From an uncultured Clostridium sp. (lineage in GTDB: Bacteria > Bacillota > Clostridia > TANB77 > CAG-508), in the NCBI GenBank assembly GCA_948471035.1, contig CAOKRC010000014.1, positions 1-40,192 on the forward strand: a stretch of 40,192 nucleotides of DNA, written 5' to 3'. Under the pieces are notes generated by a model, which worked only from the letters and a program-made list of their open reading frames with translations, had not been told where the DNA came from and did no database searches. Positions 17,546 through 26,260 of this stretch are shown in pieces. A program made the translations under genes and the position numbers. How positions within the stretch are numbered: the stretch's first letter is position 1; each line of letters begins with the position of its first letter.

Positions 17546-18363
17546 ACCATATTATCTATTTTTTTATATTTTCCCATGTTTCTAAATTTTTTGTATCTAT
17601 CTTCTACTATATCTTGAATTGTTAATTTATTTAGTTTTTCTATCTCAGTAATTACTTCTTTTTTTAAGTTTTCTGCAACTTTTTTAAAGTTTTCTTCTTC
17701 ATCACCATTTGGTTCTTTTATTATTTTGTCTATTACTTTTAAATCATATAAGTCTTTTGCTGTTAATTTCATTTTTTCTGCTGCTTCTTTGTATCTACTG
17801 CCATCTTTCCATAAAATAGCACTATAACCTTCTGGTGAAAGAATAGAATAAATTGCATTTTCTAACATGAATACTTTGTTTGCAACACCTATTGCTAATG
17901 CTCCTCCGCTTGAACCTTCCCCTATTACTATTGCTATTATTGGCACTTTTAATTTTGCCATTTCAAACATAGATTTTGCAATTGCTTCTCCTTGCCCTCT
18001 TTCTTCTGCACCAATTCCTGGATATGCTCCTTTTGTATCAATAAAAGTAATAACTGGTCTTTTAAATTTTTCTGCCTGTTTCATAAACCTAATCCCTTTT
18101 CTATAGCTTTCTGGATTAGGCATTCCAAAGTTTCTTTCTATATTTTCTTTTGTCGTTCTTCCTTTTTGCTCTGCAATTATTGTAAAATTTTGATTTTCTA
18201 TTTTTGCTAACCCACAAATAATTGCTTTATCATCTTTAAAGTTTCTATCTCCATGTAGTTCTATAAACTCATCAAATATAGCATCTATATAATCAAGTGA
18301 TGTTTTTCTTTTAGGATTTCTTGCTATTTCAACTCTTTCCCACGCAGTCAGTTTTTTAGCCAA
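17539..18363 (-). CDS. accA: Acetyl-CoA carboxylase carboxyltransferase subunit alpha
   Basis: The 274-residue protein forms the alpha half of the carboxyltransferase that moves CO2 from biotin to acetyl-CoA. Recognisable blocks are LTAWERVEIARNPKR (about 4-18), FMKQAEKFKRPVITFIDTKG (about 93-112), AYPGIGAEERGQGEAIA, IGEGSSGGALAIG (crotonase-fold oxyanion region, about 147-159) and YSILSPEGYSAILWKD. It starts 13 bases after accD, so the two are translated as a pair. The N-terminal helical extension of the E. coli form is short here, as in other Firmicutes. Confidence 0.95.
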   Translation of the reverse strand: MAKKLTAWERVEIARNPKRKTSLDYIDAIFDEFIELHGDRNFKDDKAIICGLAKIENQNFTIIAEQKGRTTKENIERNFGMPNPESYRKGIRFMKQAEKFKRPVITFIDTKGAYPGIGAEERGQGEAIAKSMFEMAKLKVPIIAIVIGEGSSGGALAIGVANKVFMLENAIYSILSPEGYSAILWKDGSRYKEAAEKMKLTAKDLYDLKVIDKIIKEPNGDEEENFKKVAENLKKEVITEIEKLNKLTIQDIVEDRYKKFRNMGKYKKIDNMVM

Positions 18364-18376
18364 AGTTCAACACCTC

Positions 18377-19216
18377 CTATTTATGATACTGTATTAATTT
18401 ATATAATGTATCTTTTAAATCTTTTCTTTCAACTATTTTATCTATAAATCCATGTTCTAATAAGAATTCAGCTGTTTGAAACCCATCTGGCAACGACTCT
18501 TTTATTGTTTGTTCTATTACTCGTTGCCCTGCAAAACCTATCATAGCTTTTGGCTCTGATAAAATTATATCTCCTAAACTTGCAAATGATGCTGTAACTC
18601 CACCATATGTAGGGTCTGTTAATACTGATATGTATAATAATCCTGCTTCATCTAATTTTGTAAGTGCTGATGATACTTTTGCCATCTGCATTAGGGATAT
18701 AATACCTTCTTGCATTCTTGCACCACCTGATACACAAAATATTATAAGTGGTAATTTTTGTTCTATTGATTGTTCTATTGCATATGTTATTTTTTCCCCT
18801 ACTACAATTCCCATACTTCCCATTAAAAATCCACTATCCATTATACATATTACAACTTTTTCTCCATTTATATTTCCTGTACCACAACTAACCGCTTCTT
18901 CAAGCCCAGTTTTTTCTCTTAAAGTTTTTAATTTATTTGGATAATCTTCTAATTCTAACGGATTTGTTGTTTCAATGTTTATATTAAATCTTTCGTATGT
19001 TCCTGTATCTATAACTAATTCTATTCTTTTTCCAATGTGCATTCTAAAATAGTGTCCACAATTGGGACAAATATTTAAGTTTTCTCTAACCTTTTCTTTA
19101 TATAATATCTCTCTACAGGCTTCACATTTAACCCATTTTCCTATTGGTATATCTATTTTAGATTTTTTATTTTTAACGCTTGTAACTTCCCTCTTTTTTA
19201 TTTTATCAACAATCAC
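18377..19216 (-). CDS. accD: Acetyl-CoA carboxylase carboxyltransferase subunit beta
   Basis: The 279-residue partner of AccA. The N-terminal zinc ribbon is [14 protein letters not shown] then [11 protein letters not shown] (four cysteines, about 34-61). The crotonase-like domain follows, with [43 protein letters not shown] and [12 protein letters not shown]. Its start follows a purine-rich stretch (AAGAGGTG). It lies between accC and accA in the usual operon order. Confidence 0.95.
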   Translation of the reverse strand: MIVDKIKKREVTSVKNKKSKIDIPIGKWVKCEACREILYKEKVRENLNICPNCGHYFRMHIGKRIELVIDTGTYERFNINIETTNPLELEDYPNKLKTLREKTGLEEAVSCGTGNINGEKVVICIMDSGFLMGSMGIVVGEKITYAIEQSIEQKLPLIIFCVSGGARMQEGIISLMQMAKVSSALTKLDEAGLLYISVLTDPTYGGVTASFASLGDIILSEPKAMIGFAGQRVIEQTIKESLPDGFQTAEFLLEHGFIDKIVERKDLKDTLYKLIQYHK

Positions 19217-19400
19217 TTTCTACACCTCTTTTCGTATTTATATTTTTATTCGTTCATTTTACGCTTCACTCATAGTATTATAAAATTCGCTTAAAAACTC
19301 ATTTTTTAACACTATGTAGTTTGCACCACCCATTCCCATTTTTAAGTTTACTACTAAAAAAATATAATAAAACCATTAGAAGCTATTATAATACAATATA
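19217..19400. other. Spacer between accC and accD
   Basis: The 184 bases include CTAAAAAAATATAATAAAACCATTAG (about 19355-19380), which resembles the arm of the palindrome at 20863-20885. It is probably a decayed copy. No gene is seen. Confidence 0.45.
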
Positions 19401-20759
19401 CTATTGTTTATGATTTGGAGTTTTTAGTATTTCTTTTTCAATAAAAGATGTATCAAAATTACCTCTAATAAAATCTGGATTTCTTATTATATGAAAAAGG
19501 AAATCTCTATTTGTATTTATTCCATCTACTACTAGTTCTTCTAAGGCTCTTTTCATTTTTGCTATTGCTTCATTTCGTGTTGTTCCGTGTGTTATTATTT
19601 TTGCAATCATTGAATCGTAACTTGCTGGTATTGTATACCCATTATATATTGCAGTATCTACTCTTATTCCATTTCCTCCTGGAAGATTTATTTCATTAAT
19701 TTTTCCAGGACTTGGCATAAAATTCTTTATAGGATTTTCAGCATTTATTCTACATTCTATTGAATGTCCTTTAAATTCAATATCTTTTTGTTTTAATTTT
19801 AATTCCTCTCCAGCAGCAATTCTTATTTGTGCTTTTACAATATCTATCCCTGTTCTCATTTCAGTTATAGGATGTTCTACCTGAATTCTTGTGTTCATTT
19901 CCATGAAATAAAAGTTTTTGTCGCCATCTACTAAAAATTCTACTGTTCCACAGCTAGTATATTCTGCTATTGTAGCTGCTTTTACGGCTGCTTTTCCCAT
20001 TTTATTTCTTAATTTATCATCTATTGCTGTTGATGGTGTTTCTTCTATTATTTTTTGATGATTTCTTTGAATTGTACAATCTCTCTCACCTAAATGTACT
20101 ATATTTCCATGTTCATCAGCTAATATTTGAATTTCTACATGTTTTGGGTTTTTAATGAATTTTTCTATGTAAATTTCGTCATCATTAAATGATTTTTTTG
20201 CTTCTTGTTTTACAATATTATAATTTGTCTCTAATTCATAACTATTATTTACTATTCTAATTCCTTTTCCTCCACCACCTGCCGCTGCTTTTAACATAAC
20301 TGGATAACCTATTTTTTCAGCAATTACAGATGCATCTTTTAATCCTTTTACACTTCCATTTGAACCTGGTATAACTGGAACACCCGCTTCTTTCATAAGT
20401 TCTTTACTATTTGACTTATTTCCCAATAAATTTATTACTTTTGAACTTGGTCCTATGAATTTTATATTAGATTCTTCACATATTTTAGCAAACTCTGCAT
20501 TCTCAGATAAAAATCCAAATCCTGGATGAATACTGTCTGCCCCTGTTATATATGCTGCTTCAATTATATTTTTTATATTCAAATAGCTTTTTTGTGAAGG
20601 GGCTGGACCTATACAAATTGCTTCATCGGCTAGACGTGTATGAAGTGCATCTTTATCTGCTATAGAATAAACTGCAACAGTTTTTATATTCATTTCTTTA
20701 CATGCTCTAATGATACGTACTGCAATTTCTCCACGATTTGCAATCAATATTTTGTTCAT
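19401..20759 (-). CDS. accC: Acetyl-CoA carboxylase biotin carboxylase subunit
   Basis: The 452-residue ATP-grasp enzyme carboxylates biotin on AccB. Visible blocks: NKILIANRGEIAVRIIRACK (about 2-21), HPGFGFLSENAEFA, the glycine-rich ATP loop LKAAAGGGGKGIRIV (about 159-173), GERDCTIQRNHQKIIEE, FMEMNTRIQVEHPITEM (about 286-302, metal and catalytic residues) and ECRINAENP. The length is standard. Its CGG string at 19564-19566 is out of frame (CAC GGA). The start follows GGAGAT. Confidence 0.96.
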   Translation of the reverse strand: MNKILIANRGEIAVRIIRACKEMNIKTVAVYSIADKDALHTRLADEAICIGPAPSQKSYLNIKNIIEAAYITGADSIHPGFGFLSENAEFAKICEESNIKFIGPSSKVINLLGNKSNSKELMKEAGVPVIPGSNGSVKGLKDASVIAEKIGYPVMLKAAAGGGGKGIRIVNNSYELETNYNIVKQEAKKSFNDDEIYIEKFIKNPKHVEIQILADEHGNIVHLGERDCTIQRNHQKIIEETPSTAIDDKLRNKMGKAAVKAATIAEYTSCGTVEFLVDGDKNFYFMEMNTRIQVEHPITEMRTGIDIVKAQIRIAAGEELKLKQKDIEFKGHSIECRINAENPIKNFMPSPGKINEINLPGGNGIRVDTAIYNGYTIPASYDSMIAKIITHGTTRNEAIAKMKRALEELVVDGINTNRDFLFHIIRNPDFIRGNFDTSFIEKEILKTPNHKQ

Positions 20760-20806
20760 CTAATTATCTCCTTTTTTAATAAATTTTTAACATATAGTCT
20801 ACTCTT

Positions 20807-20885
20807 AATGGTTTAATTATATTTTTTTATCCGTTCGTCCCAACTTCACACAAGCTCACTTCTAAAAAAATATAATTAAACCATT
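20807..20885. repeat. Palindrome with perfect 23-base arms
   Basis: Arms 20807-20829 and 20863-20885 (AATGGTTTAATTATATTTTT and complement) surround a 33-base loop with CCGTTCGTCCCAAC. A half-copy is near 19355-19380. It lies within the FAS operon between fabZ and accC. Confidence 0.75.
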
Positions 20886-20918
20886 GGGAGCTAACCTAGT
20901 AACAATCAGCGCGAAAGA

Positions 20919-21009
20919 AGTAATATATTTATTTTTTAGAAGTGGAGTACGCTTAAGTCTCCAGCGACCTTGACTAGTGTCGAAACTTATAAAAAATAAA
21001 TATATTACT
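20919..21009. mobile_element. MITE-like element, family A, copy 1
   Basis: Arms 20919-20938 and 20990-21009 are perfect 20-base inverted repeats. The interior AGTGGAGTACGCTTAAGT ... GACTAGTGTCGAAACT is matched, in reverse complement, by the element at 31809-31901. The right flank GGGAGCGGACTGCAAAC recurs reversed at about 13352-13370. Confidence 0.75.
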
Positions 21010-21037
21010 ACTTGGGAGCGGACTGCAAACCTATTAT

Positions 21038-21460
21038 TTAAACTACTGCAAAAGTAAGTTCCCCTTTAGCGACAATACTTCCATTAACTGTTGCGGATGC
21101 CTCTCCCACACCTATTGGTCCTTTTCTTTTGATAATTTTCACTTCTAATTTAAGTCTATCACCTGGAACTACCATTTTTTTAAATTTCATTTTATCTATT
21201 CCACCAAACAAAGCATTTTTTCCTTTATTTTCTTCCATAGATAAAATCGCAACTGCTCCTGTTTGTGCTAAACTTTCAGTAATTAATACTCCTGGCATTA
21301 TAGGATTTCCTGGAAAATGTCCTTTAAAATACCATTCTTCTTCACAAACATTTTTATATGCTACTGCACTTTCCCCTGGTATAAATTCCTCTACTTCATC
21401 TATCATTAAAAATGGTTCTCTTTGTGGAATTATTTCTTTTATTTGCTCTTTATTTAACAT
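21038..21460 (-). CDS. fabZ: 3-hydroxyacyl-[ACP] dehydratase FabZ
   Basis: The 140-residue hot-dog enzyme dehydrates 3-hydroxyacyl-ACP. The active-site block is WYFKGHFPGNPIMPGVLITE (about 43-62), with the catalytic His and, in the following helix, Glu, then SLAQTGAV. The N terminus IKEIIPQREPFLMIDEVEEF is typical. It starts 12 bases after accB, in the common accB-fabZ-accC order. Confidence 0.95.
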   Translation of the reverse strand: MLNKEQIKEIIPQREPFLMIDEVEEFIPGESAVAYKNVCEEEWYFKGHFPGNPIMPGVLITESLAQTGAVAILSMEENKGKNALFGGIDKMKFKKMVVPGDRLKLEVKIIKRKGPIGVGEASATVNGSIVAKGELTFAVV

Positions 21461-21472
21461 TTTAATTCTCCT

Positions 21473-21916
21473 CTATTCTATTACAAATAATGGTGTTCCG
21501 TATTCTACTGGGTCTCCGTCTTTTACTAGAATTTTTGTGATTTTTCCTGAACATTCACTTTCTATTTCATTCATTAATTTCATTGCTTCTACTATGCAAA
21601 GTGTATCTCCTTTTTTTACTTCTTTTCCTATCTCTACATATGGATTAGATGTTGGAGATGGCTTTATATAAAATGTTCCTACCATTGGTGATTTTACAAC
21701 ATTTCCATTAGTTTCTTCTTGTTCATTAGTATCTTTAATTGAAACTATTTCTTGTTCGATATTAACTGGTGTTTGAACAGAATTTGTATGTATTATTTCT
21801 TGTTTTATTTCTTTTTTCATACTGATTTTTGTACCATCTGGAAAATCTATATCTATTGCTGTTAGTTTTGAATTTCCCATATCTTCCATTAATTGTTTTA
21901 TTTTTTCGTATTCCAT
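21473..21916 (-). CDS. accB: Biotin carboxyl carrier protein of acetyl-CoA carboxylase
   Basis: The 147-residue carrier has a C-terminal biotinyl domain with the attachment motif VEAMKLMNEIES (about 108-119; biotin on Lys). It is preceded by SPMVGTFYIKPSPTSNPYVE, with the thumb region. Residues 40-70 are a flexible Glu/Thr/Val-rich linker. BirA, encoded upstream in the same cluster, would biotinylate it. Both CGG strings in this gene are out of frame. Confidence 0.95.
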   Translation of the reverse strand: MEYEKIKQLMEDMGNSKLTAIDIDFPDGTKISMKKEIKQEIIHTNSVQTPVNIEQEIVSIKDTNEQEETNGNVVKSPMVGTFYIKPSPTSNPYVEIGKEVKKGDTLCIVEAMKLMNEIESECSGKITKILVKDGDPVEYGTPLFVIE

Positions 21917-22016
21917 TTTTATCTCCCTTTACTTTAAAATTTTAATAATTTTATATTATAATTTACACTTATATTGATATATTATTTTTATATTTGCTGT
22001 AATTATAATCATTAAC

Positions 22017-23256
22017 TTATTCTTCATATTTCTTTATTATAATAGATGCATTATGTCCGCCAAAGCCTAAAGAATTAGACATAACAACATTTAATTTTGC
22101 ATCTCTTGGTTCATTTGGTACAATATCTAAATCACATTCTTCATCTTTTACCTTATAGTTAATTGTTGGTGGAACTTTGCCCTCTACAATTGCTTTTGTA
22201 CATATTATTGCTTCTACTGCTCCAGCTGCACCTAATAAATGACCTGTATTTCCTTTTGTTGAACTTACCATTACTTTATTTGATGCTTCTTTTAAAGCAT
22301 TTTTTATAGCTATTGTTTCTGTAGCATCATTTAAGTGTGTAGATGTTCCATGTGCATTTATATAATCTATATCTTCTGGTTGTAACCTAGCATCTTCAAT
22401 TGCTCTTAAAATTGCTCTTTTAGCTCCCTCTCCATCTGGTGCTGGTGATGTAATATGATATGCATCACTAGTTGCTCCATATCCTATTATTTCTGCATAT
22501 ATTTTTGCTCCTCTTTTTTTCGCATGTTCTAATTCTTCAAGTACAATAACACCTGCACCTTCTCCCATAACAAATCCACTTCTTTCTTTATCAAATGGGA
22601 TGCTTGCTCTTTCTTTTGTGTCTGCATGCGTTAAGGCTTTCATATTTTCAAATCCTGCTATTCCTAATGTACAAATTGCAGCTTCTGTCCCTCCCGCAAA
22701 TATAACGTCTTCATATCCATCTTTTATGTTTTTATATGCTTCACCTATTGCGTGTGTTGAAGATGCACATGCTGTAACTATTGAAATGGATTCTCCCTTT
22801 GCACCTATTTCTATTGCAATGTTTCCGTGCTGGCATGTTAGCTATTACCATAGGTATAAACATAGGTGAAACTCTATTATGTCCTTTTATACAATTTATT
22901 TCACTTTGCTCTTGCATTGTGATTAATCCACCTATTCCTGAACTAACAAATACTCCTACTTTTTCAAAATCTGTATTTTCTTTATTTATTCCAGAATCTT
23001 TAATGGCTTCTCTTGCTGCTATTATTGCGAACTGAGAACTTCTATCAAATCTTTTTGCTTGTTTTAATTCAAAATAATCTAATGGATTATAGTCTTTTAC
23101 TTCTGCATCAAATTTTGTTTTAAAATCGCTTGCATCAAATAATTTTATTTCGTCAACTCCACATCTTTTTTCTAGAATTCCATTCCACATTTCATTTGTA
23201 TTTTTTCCTATTGGAGTTATCGCTCCAAGTCCTGTTATAACTACTCTTTTTTCCAT
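22017..23256 (-). CDS. fabF: 3-oxoacyl-[ACP] synthase II FabF, +1 frameshift at CGG
   Basis: Skipping one base at the CGG codon 22827-22825 gives a 412-residue condensing enzyme of normal length. The N-terminal part has [20 protein letters not shown] (about 4-23) and [12 protein letters not shown]. The shift is at residue 144, within [15 protein letters not shown], where the glycine is strongly conserved. After it come [12 protein letters not shown] (nucleophilic Cys near residue 163), [21 protein letters not shown] (His) and [12 protein letters not shown] (His), so the full Cys-His-His set is present. The unshifted frame stops near 22741. It is flanked by accB and the inserted plus-strand gene. 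Confidence 0.94.
22825..22827 (-). other. CGG +1 shift site in fabF (residue 144)
   Basis: Zero-frame CCA GCA CGG AAA; repaired GCA (C)GGA AAC ATT, giving NMPAGNI with the conserved glycine. Confidence 0.92.
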
Positions 23257-23272
23257 TTTTTAATCCTTTCTA

Positions 23273-23301
23273 TTGCATTTGTTTGCAATCTATGATATTA
23301 T
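23273..23301 (+). promoter_or_regulatory. Promoter of the inserted 106-residue gene
   Basis: TTGCAT at 23273-23278, a 17-base spacer, TATTAT at 23296-23301, then AGGAGG before the ATG at 23332. Confidence 0.75.
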
Positions 23302-23331
23302 GTTAATACAAAACCCAAGGAGGTAGACATT

Positions 23332-23652
23332 ATGAACGATCATGATGAATTAATGAATTTCTTTGAAGTGTTGACTACGCTTCGGGATGAGTATGCTAAA
23401 AGTGATGACAGTAATAAGGTAAAAATGATTTCATCCATTGCACAGGTAGCTGTTGAAGTAATTAAGTGCGGAAAAATTCCTCATTGTTTTCAACTTAAAG
23501 AGCTGATGGCTGGACATAGCCTTTTGATTTCACCTGTAATGGAATTATTCTCTCGTTTATCAATTGAGCTTACAATTTTCGATCAGGGTACACATTACAC
23601 TCCTACAGGTGCATGCTACTATTATGTAACTTTTGCCGTAAAGAATCATTAA
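23332..23652 (+). CDS. Unknown 106-residue protein inserted within the fab cluster
   Basis: The gene is on the plus strand between fabG and fabF, which are both minus. It has its own promoter, an AGGAGG site and a terminator, forming a self-contained cassette. The product reads LMNFFEVLTTLRDEYAKSDD, then VAVEVIKCGKIPHCFQLKEL and FDQGTHYTPTGACYYYVTFA; no family is recognised. Codon use has more C-ending codons than neighbours. It contains one ordinary in-frame CGG (23384-23386); a +1 shift there would stop about 12 codons later. It is likely horizontally acquired, in the same way as the 74-residue gene at 6.3 kb. Confidence 0.65.
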   Translation: MNDHDELMNFFEVLTTLRDEYAKSDDSNKVKMISSIAQVAVEVIKCGKIPHCFQLKELMAGHSLLISPVMELFSRLSIELTIFDQGTHYTPTGACYYYVTFAVKNH

Positions 23653-23661
23653 TTACCAACT

Positions 23662-23704
23662 GAAGTCTTTATTCTTTGTAATATGAAGAATAAAGGCTTC
23701 TTTT
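23662..23704 (+). terminator. Terminator of the inserted gene
   Basis: GAAGTCTTTATTCTT and GAAGAATAAAGGCTTC pair over about 15 bases and are followed by TTTT. It may also serve fabG on the opposite strand. Confidence 0.85.
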
Positions 23705-23706
23705 GG

Positions 23707-24441
23707 TTACATTAACATTCCACCATCTACATTCAGCACTTGCCCTGTTATATATGAACTATCATCACTTGCTAAAAATTTTACTAAGTTTGCAACATCT
23801 TTAGATGTTCCCATTCTTTTTAATGGTATTGTTTTTGCTATTTCTTCTTTTATTTCTTCTTTTAGTACATCTGTCATGCTAGTTTCTATAAATCCTGGTG
23901 CTACTGCATTTACTAATATTCCTCTTGATGCTACTTCTTTTGCTAGGCTTTTTGTGAAGCCTATTATTCCTGCTTTTGATGCTGAATAATTTGTTTGTCC
24001 TGCATTTCCCGATATTCCTACTACTGATGATATGTTTATTATTCTTCCTGAACGGGCTTTTATCATATAGCTGATTACATTTTTTGTTACATTGAATGTT
24101 CCAACTAAGTTTATATCGATTACATCTCTAAAGTCTTCTTCTTTCATTCTCATTAGTAAAGTATCTTTTGTTATTCCTGCATTGTTTACTAATACATCAA
24201 TTTTTCCATATTCCTCTATAATTTCTTTTGTAAATCTTTCGCAGTCTTCAAAGCTAGATACATCTCCTTGAACCGCAAAGCATTTTACACCTTTTTCTTC
24301 GATTTCTTTTTTTGTGTTTTTTAAGTCTTCATTTTCTGTTCTATAGTTTATTGCAATGTCATATCCATTATTTGCTAGTGTTATTGCTATTTCTTTTCCT
24401 ATTCCCCTAGTAGAACCTGTTATAAATGCAACTTTATTCAT
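23707..24441 (-). CDS. fabG: 3-oxoacyl-[ACP] reductase FabG
   Basis: The 244-residue short-chain dehydrogenase reduces 3-oxoacyl-ACP with NADPH. The cofactor loop is ITGSTRGIGKEIA (about 8-20). DVLVNNAGITKDTLLMRM follows. The catalytic residues are in NISSVVGISGNAG and TNYSASKAGIIGFTKSLAKE (Ser, Tyr, Lys). The end GQVLNVDGGMLM is characteristic. CGG strings here are out of frame. It lies between fabD and fabF as in many Firmicutes operons. Confidence 0.95.
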   Translation of the reverse strand: MNKVAFITGSTRGIGKEIAITLANNGYDIAINYRTENEDLKNTKKEIEEKGVKCFAVQGDVSSFEDCERFTKEIIEEYGKIDVLVNNAGITKDTLLMRMKEEDFRDVIDINLVGTFNVTKNVISYMIKARSGRIINISSVVGISGNAGQTNYSASKAGIIGFTKSLAKEVASRGILVNAVAPGFIETSMTDVLKEEIKEEIAKTIPLKRMGTSKDVANLVKFLASDDSSYITGQVLNVDGGMLM

Positions 24442-24482
24442 TTATACTAATCATTCCTTTCTTTTTGGATTGCATACAATTG

Positions 24483-24562
24483 GGTCGATGAGGGCATCAA
24501 CCCCTACATATTATTTTTTGGTTTTTATTTTTGGCGGACTAAAGCCGCCCACCCCTACACCG
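24483..24562. repeat. Family C direct repeat, copy downstream of fabD
   Basis: GGTCGATGAGGGCATCAACC, CCTACATATTATTTTTTGG and GGACTAAAGCCGCCC occur here and, with few changes, at 25569-25646. Internally GGCGGACTAAAGCCGCC forms a hairpin. Confidence 0.8.
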
Positions 24563-24607
24563 TTTGCATTGTTTTTATTTATTGGGGACGATAATGGTCA
24601 CATGTCT

Positions 24608-25543
24608 CTACACATTTATATAATCTAATACATTTTCTAGGCTTGGTACATCGTTTATGTTTAATATTTGTATTGCTGGTTCTTGCTTCATTCTTTTTAC
24701 AAATCCTGATAATGTTTTTCCTGGTCCAATTTCTATGAATGTGTCTATTTCATTATCTATCATATTTTGTAGTGTTTTTGAAAACCTAACTGGATTTATA
24801 ATATGTTTTGCTAATATATCTTTTATATCATCTGTGTCTTTATAGAAATCTCCATCTATGTTTTTGATTACTTTTGTTTCGCATTTGTTAATTGTTATCT
24901 TTTCTAATTCTTTTTTTAGTGCATTGGAACTTTCTAATAGTTTTTCTGTATGAAATGGCCCTGCTGTTTTTAATACTTTTACTTTTTTGGCTCCCATTTC
25001 TTTTGCAATTATTTCTGCTTCTTTAATCGCCACTTCTTCTCCTGAAATTGCAACCTGACCTAAAGTGTTATAATTTGCTGGTTTTACAAAACCTGATTTT
25101 ACTTTTTTACAGACTTCTTCTGCTTGTTCATCACTAAGCCCCAAGATTGCTGCCATTTGCCAATCTCCCTTAGGTAATAGGTCTTGCATATATTCTCCTC
25201 TTTTTTTTACAAGTTCTATTCCTTCATTAAATGAAATTGCATTACTATTTATTAGTGCTGTATATTCTCCTAAACTTAAACCTGCTGATATATCACATTG
25301 TATATTCTTTTGTTTTAATATTTCTAATATTCCTAGGCTCATTGTTAATATTGCTAGTTGTGTGTATTTTGTTTCATTTAGTAATTCTTCTGGTCCTTCA
25401 AATGTTATTTTTGCAATATCTATACCTGTTATTTGTTTAACTTTATTATATGTATCTTTTACTATGTCATATTTTTCATATAGGTCTTTTCCCATTCCTA
25501 TATTTTGTGAGCCTTGCCCTGGAAATAAAAATCCAATTTTCAA
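24608..25543 (-). CDS. fabD: Malonyl-CoA:ACP transacylase FabD
   Basis: The 311-residue enzyme loads malonate from CoA to acyl carrier protein. It begins IGFLFPGQGSQNIGMGKDLY (about 3-22). The nucleophile elbow is SAGLSLGEYTALI (about 88-100; GLSLG in place of the common GHSLG). GPFHTEKLL (about 203-211) supplies the catalytic His, and FIEIGPGKTLSGF lies near the C terminus. The two family C repeats sit directly on either side of the gene. Confidence 0.94.
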   Translation of the reverse strand: MKIGFLFPGQGSQNIGMGKDLYEKYDIVKDTYNKVKQITGIDIAKITFEGPEELLNETKYTQLAILTMSLGILEILKQKNIQCDISAGLSLGEYTALINSNAISFNEGIELVKKRGEYMQDLLPKGDWQMAAILGLSDEQAEEVCKKVKSGFVKPANYNTLGQVAISGEEVAIKEAEIIAKEMGAKKVKVLKTAGPFHTEKLLESSNALKKELEKITINKCETKVIKNIDGDFYKDTDDIKDILAKHIINPVRFSKTLQNMIDNEIDTFIEIGPGKTLSGFVKRMKQEPAIQILNINDVPSLENVLDYINV

Positions 25544-25568
25544 TTTTATTCCTCCTTTATTTTTTACA

Positions 25569-25646
25569 GGTCGATGAGGGCATCGACCCCTACATATTAT
25601 TTTTTGGTTTTTATTTTGGGTGGACTAAAGCCGCCCTCCCCTACAT
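25569..25646. repeat. Family C direct repeat, copy upstream of fabD
   Basis: A near-identical copy of 24483-24562 in the same orientation, about 1.09 kb away. Recombination between them would delete fabD. Confidence 0.8.
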
Positions 25647-25687
25647 TGTTTTTCTTTTATGTTGATACATAGTTCGTTCTATATTAT

Positions 25688-26260
25688 TTAAATTATTATT
25701 TGTATTTCTTTTTCAAATTGATTACAGAATTCTGTTATGAATTCTTTTTGCTCTACATAAATACCAAATTCTTTTTTTATTGATGTTGCTATATCTTCTA
25801 TATCTTTATTAAATTTTTCTTTTTCAGTGTTTATTCCTATTCCTACTACTAAATATTTTACATTTTCTCCTATAACTTTAGTTTGTGTTAATATTCCACC
25901 TAGTTTTTTACCATTATATACAATGTCATTTGGTTCTTTTATTTGCAATTCTATATGGTATATATTTTTAAATATGTCTAGTACTATTTGTGCAATTTTT
26001 ATTGTTATTCCATCTATTTGTTTTATATTGCTGTTCATTTTTATAAAGAATGAGAATGCTATGTTGTTTTCTTCGTCTGTATACCATACTCTATCATGTG
26101 TTCCCATTCCATTTGTTTGGATGTCTGCCATTACTAGCGTTCCATTTGGTGTATTCTTATTTTCTAAAAGTTTCCATATTTGTTTTTGGGTTGAATCAAT
26201 TTGTTTATAATAAATTGCATTTTTCCCTAAAAAATTAGTTTTTAGTCTTTTCAATTGCAT
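25688..26260 (-). CDS. birA: Biotin-[acetyl-CoA-carboxylase] ligase (ligase-only form)
   Basis: The 190-residue biotin protein ligase attaches biotin to AccB. Visible are YYKQIDSTQKQIWKLLENK (about 17-35), QTNGMGTHDRVWYT (about 48-61; variant of the RGRxGRxW loop, with GMGTHDRVW), KEPNDIVYNGKKLGGILTQT (about 108-127; canonical KWPNDI, with E replacing W) and VVGIGINTEK. There is no N-terminal helix-turn-helix, so it should not act as a biotin-operon repressor. The start overlaps the end of the synthetase gene by 26 bases. Confidence 0.88.
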   Translation of the reverse strand: MQLKRLKTNFLGKNAIYYKQIDSTQKQIWKLLENKNTPNGTLVMADIQTNGMGTHDRVWYTDEENNIAFSFFIKMNSNIKQIDGITIKIAQIVLDIFKNIYHIELQIKEPNDIVYNGKKLGGILTQTKVIGENVKYLVVGIGINTEKEKFNKDIEDIATSIKKEFGIYVEQKEFITEFCNQFEKEIQIII

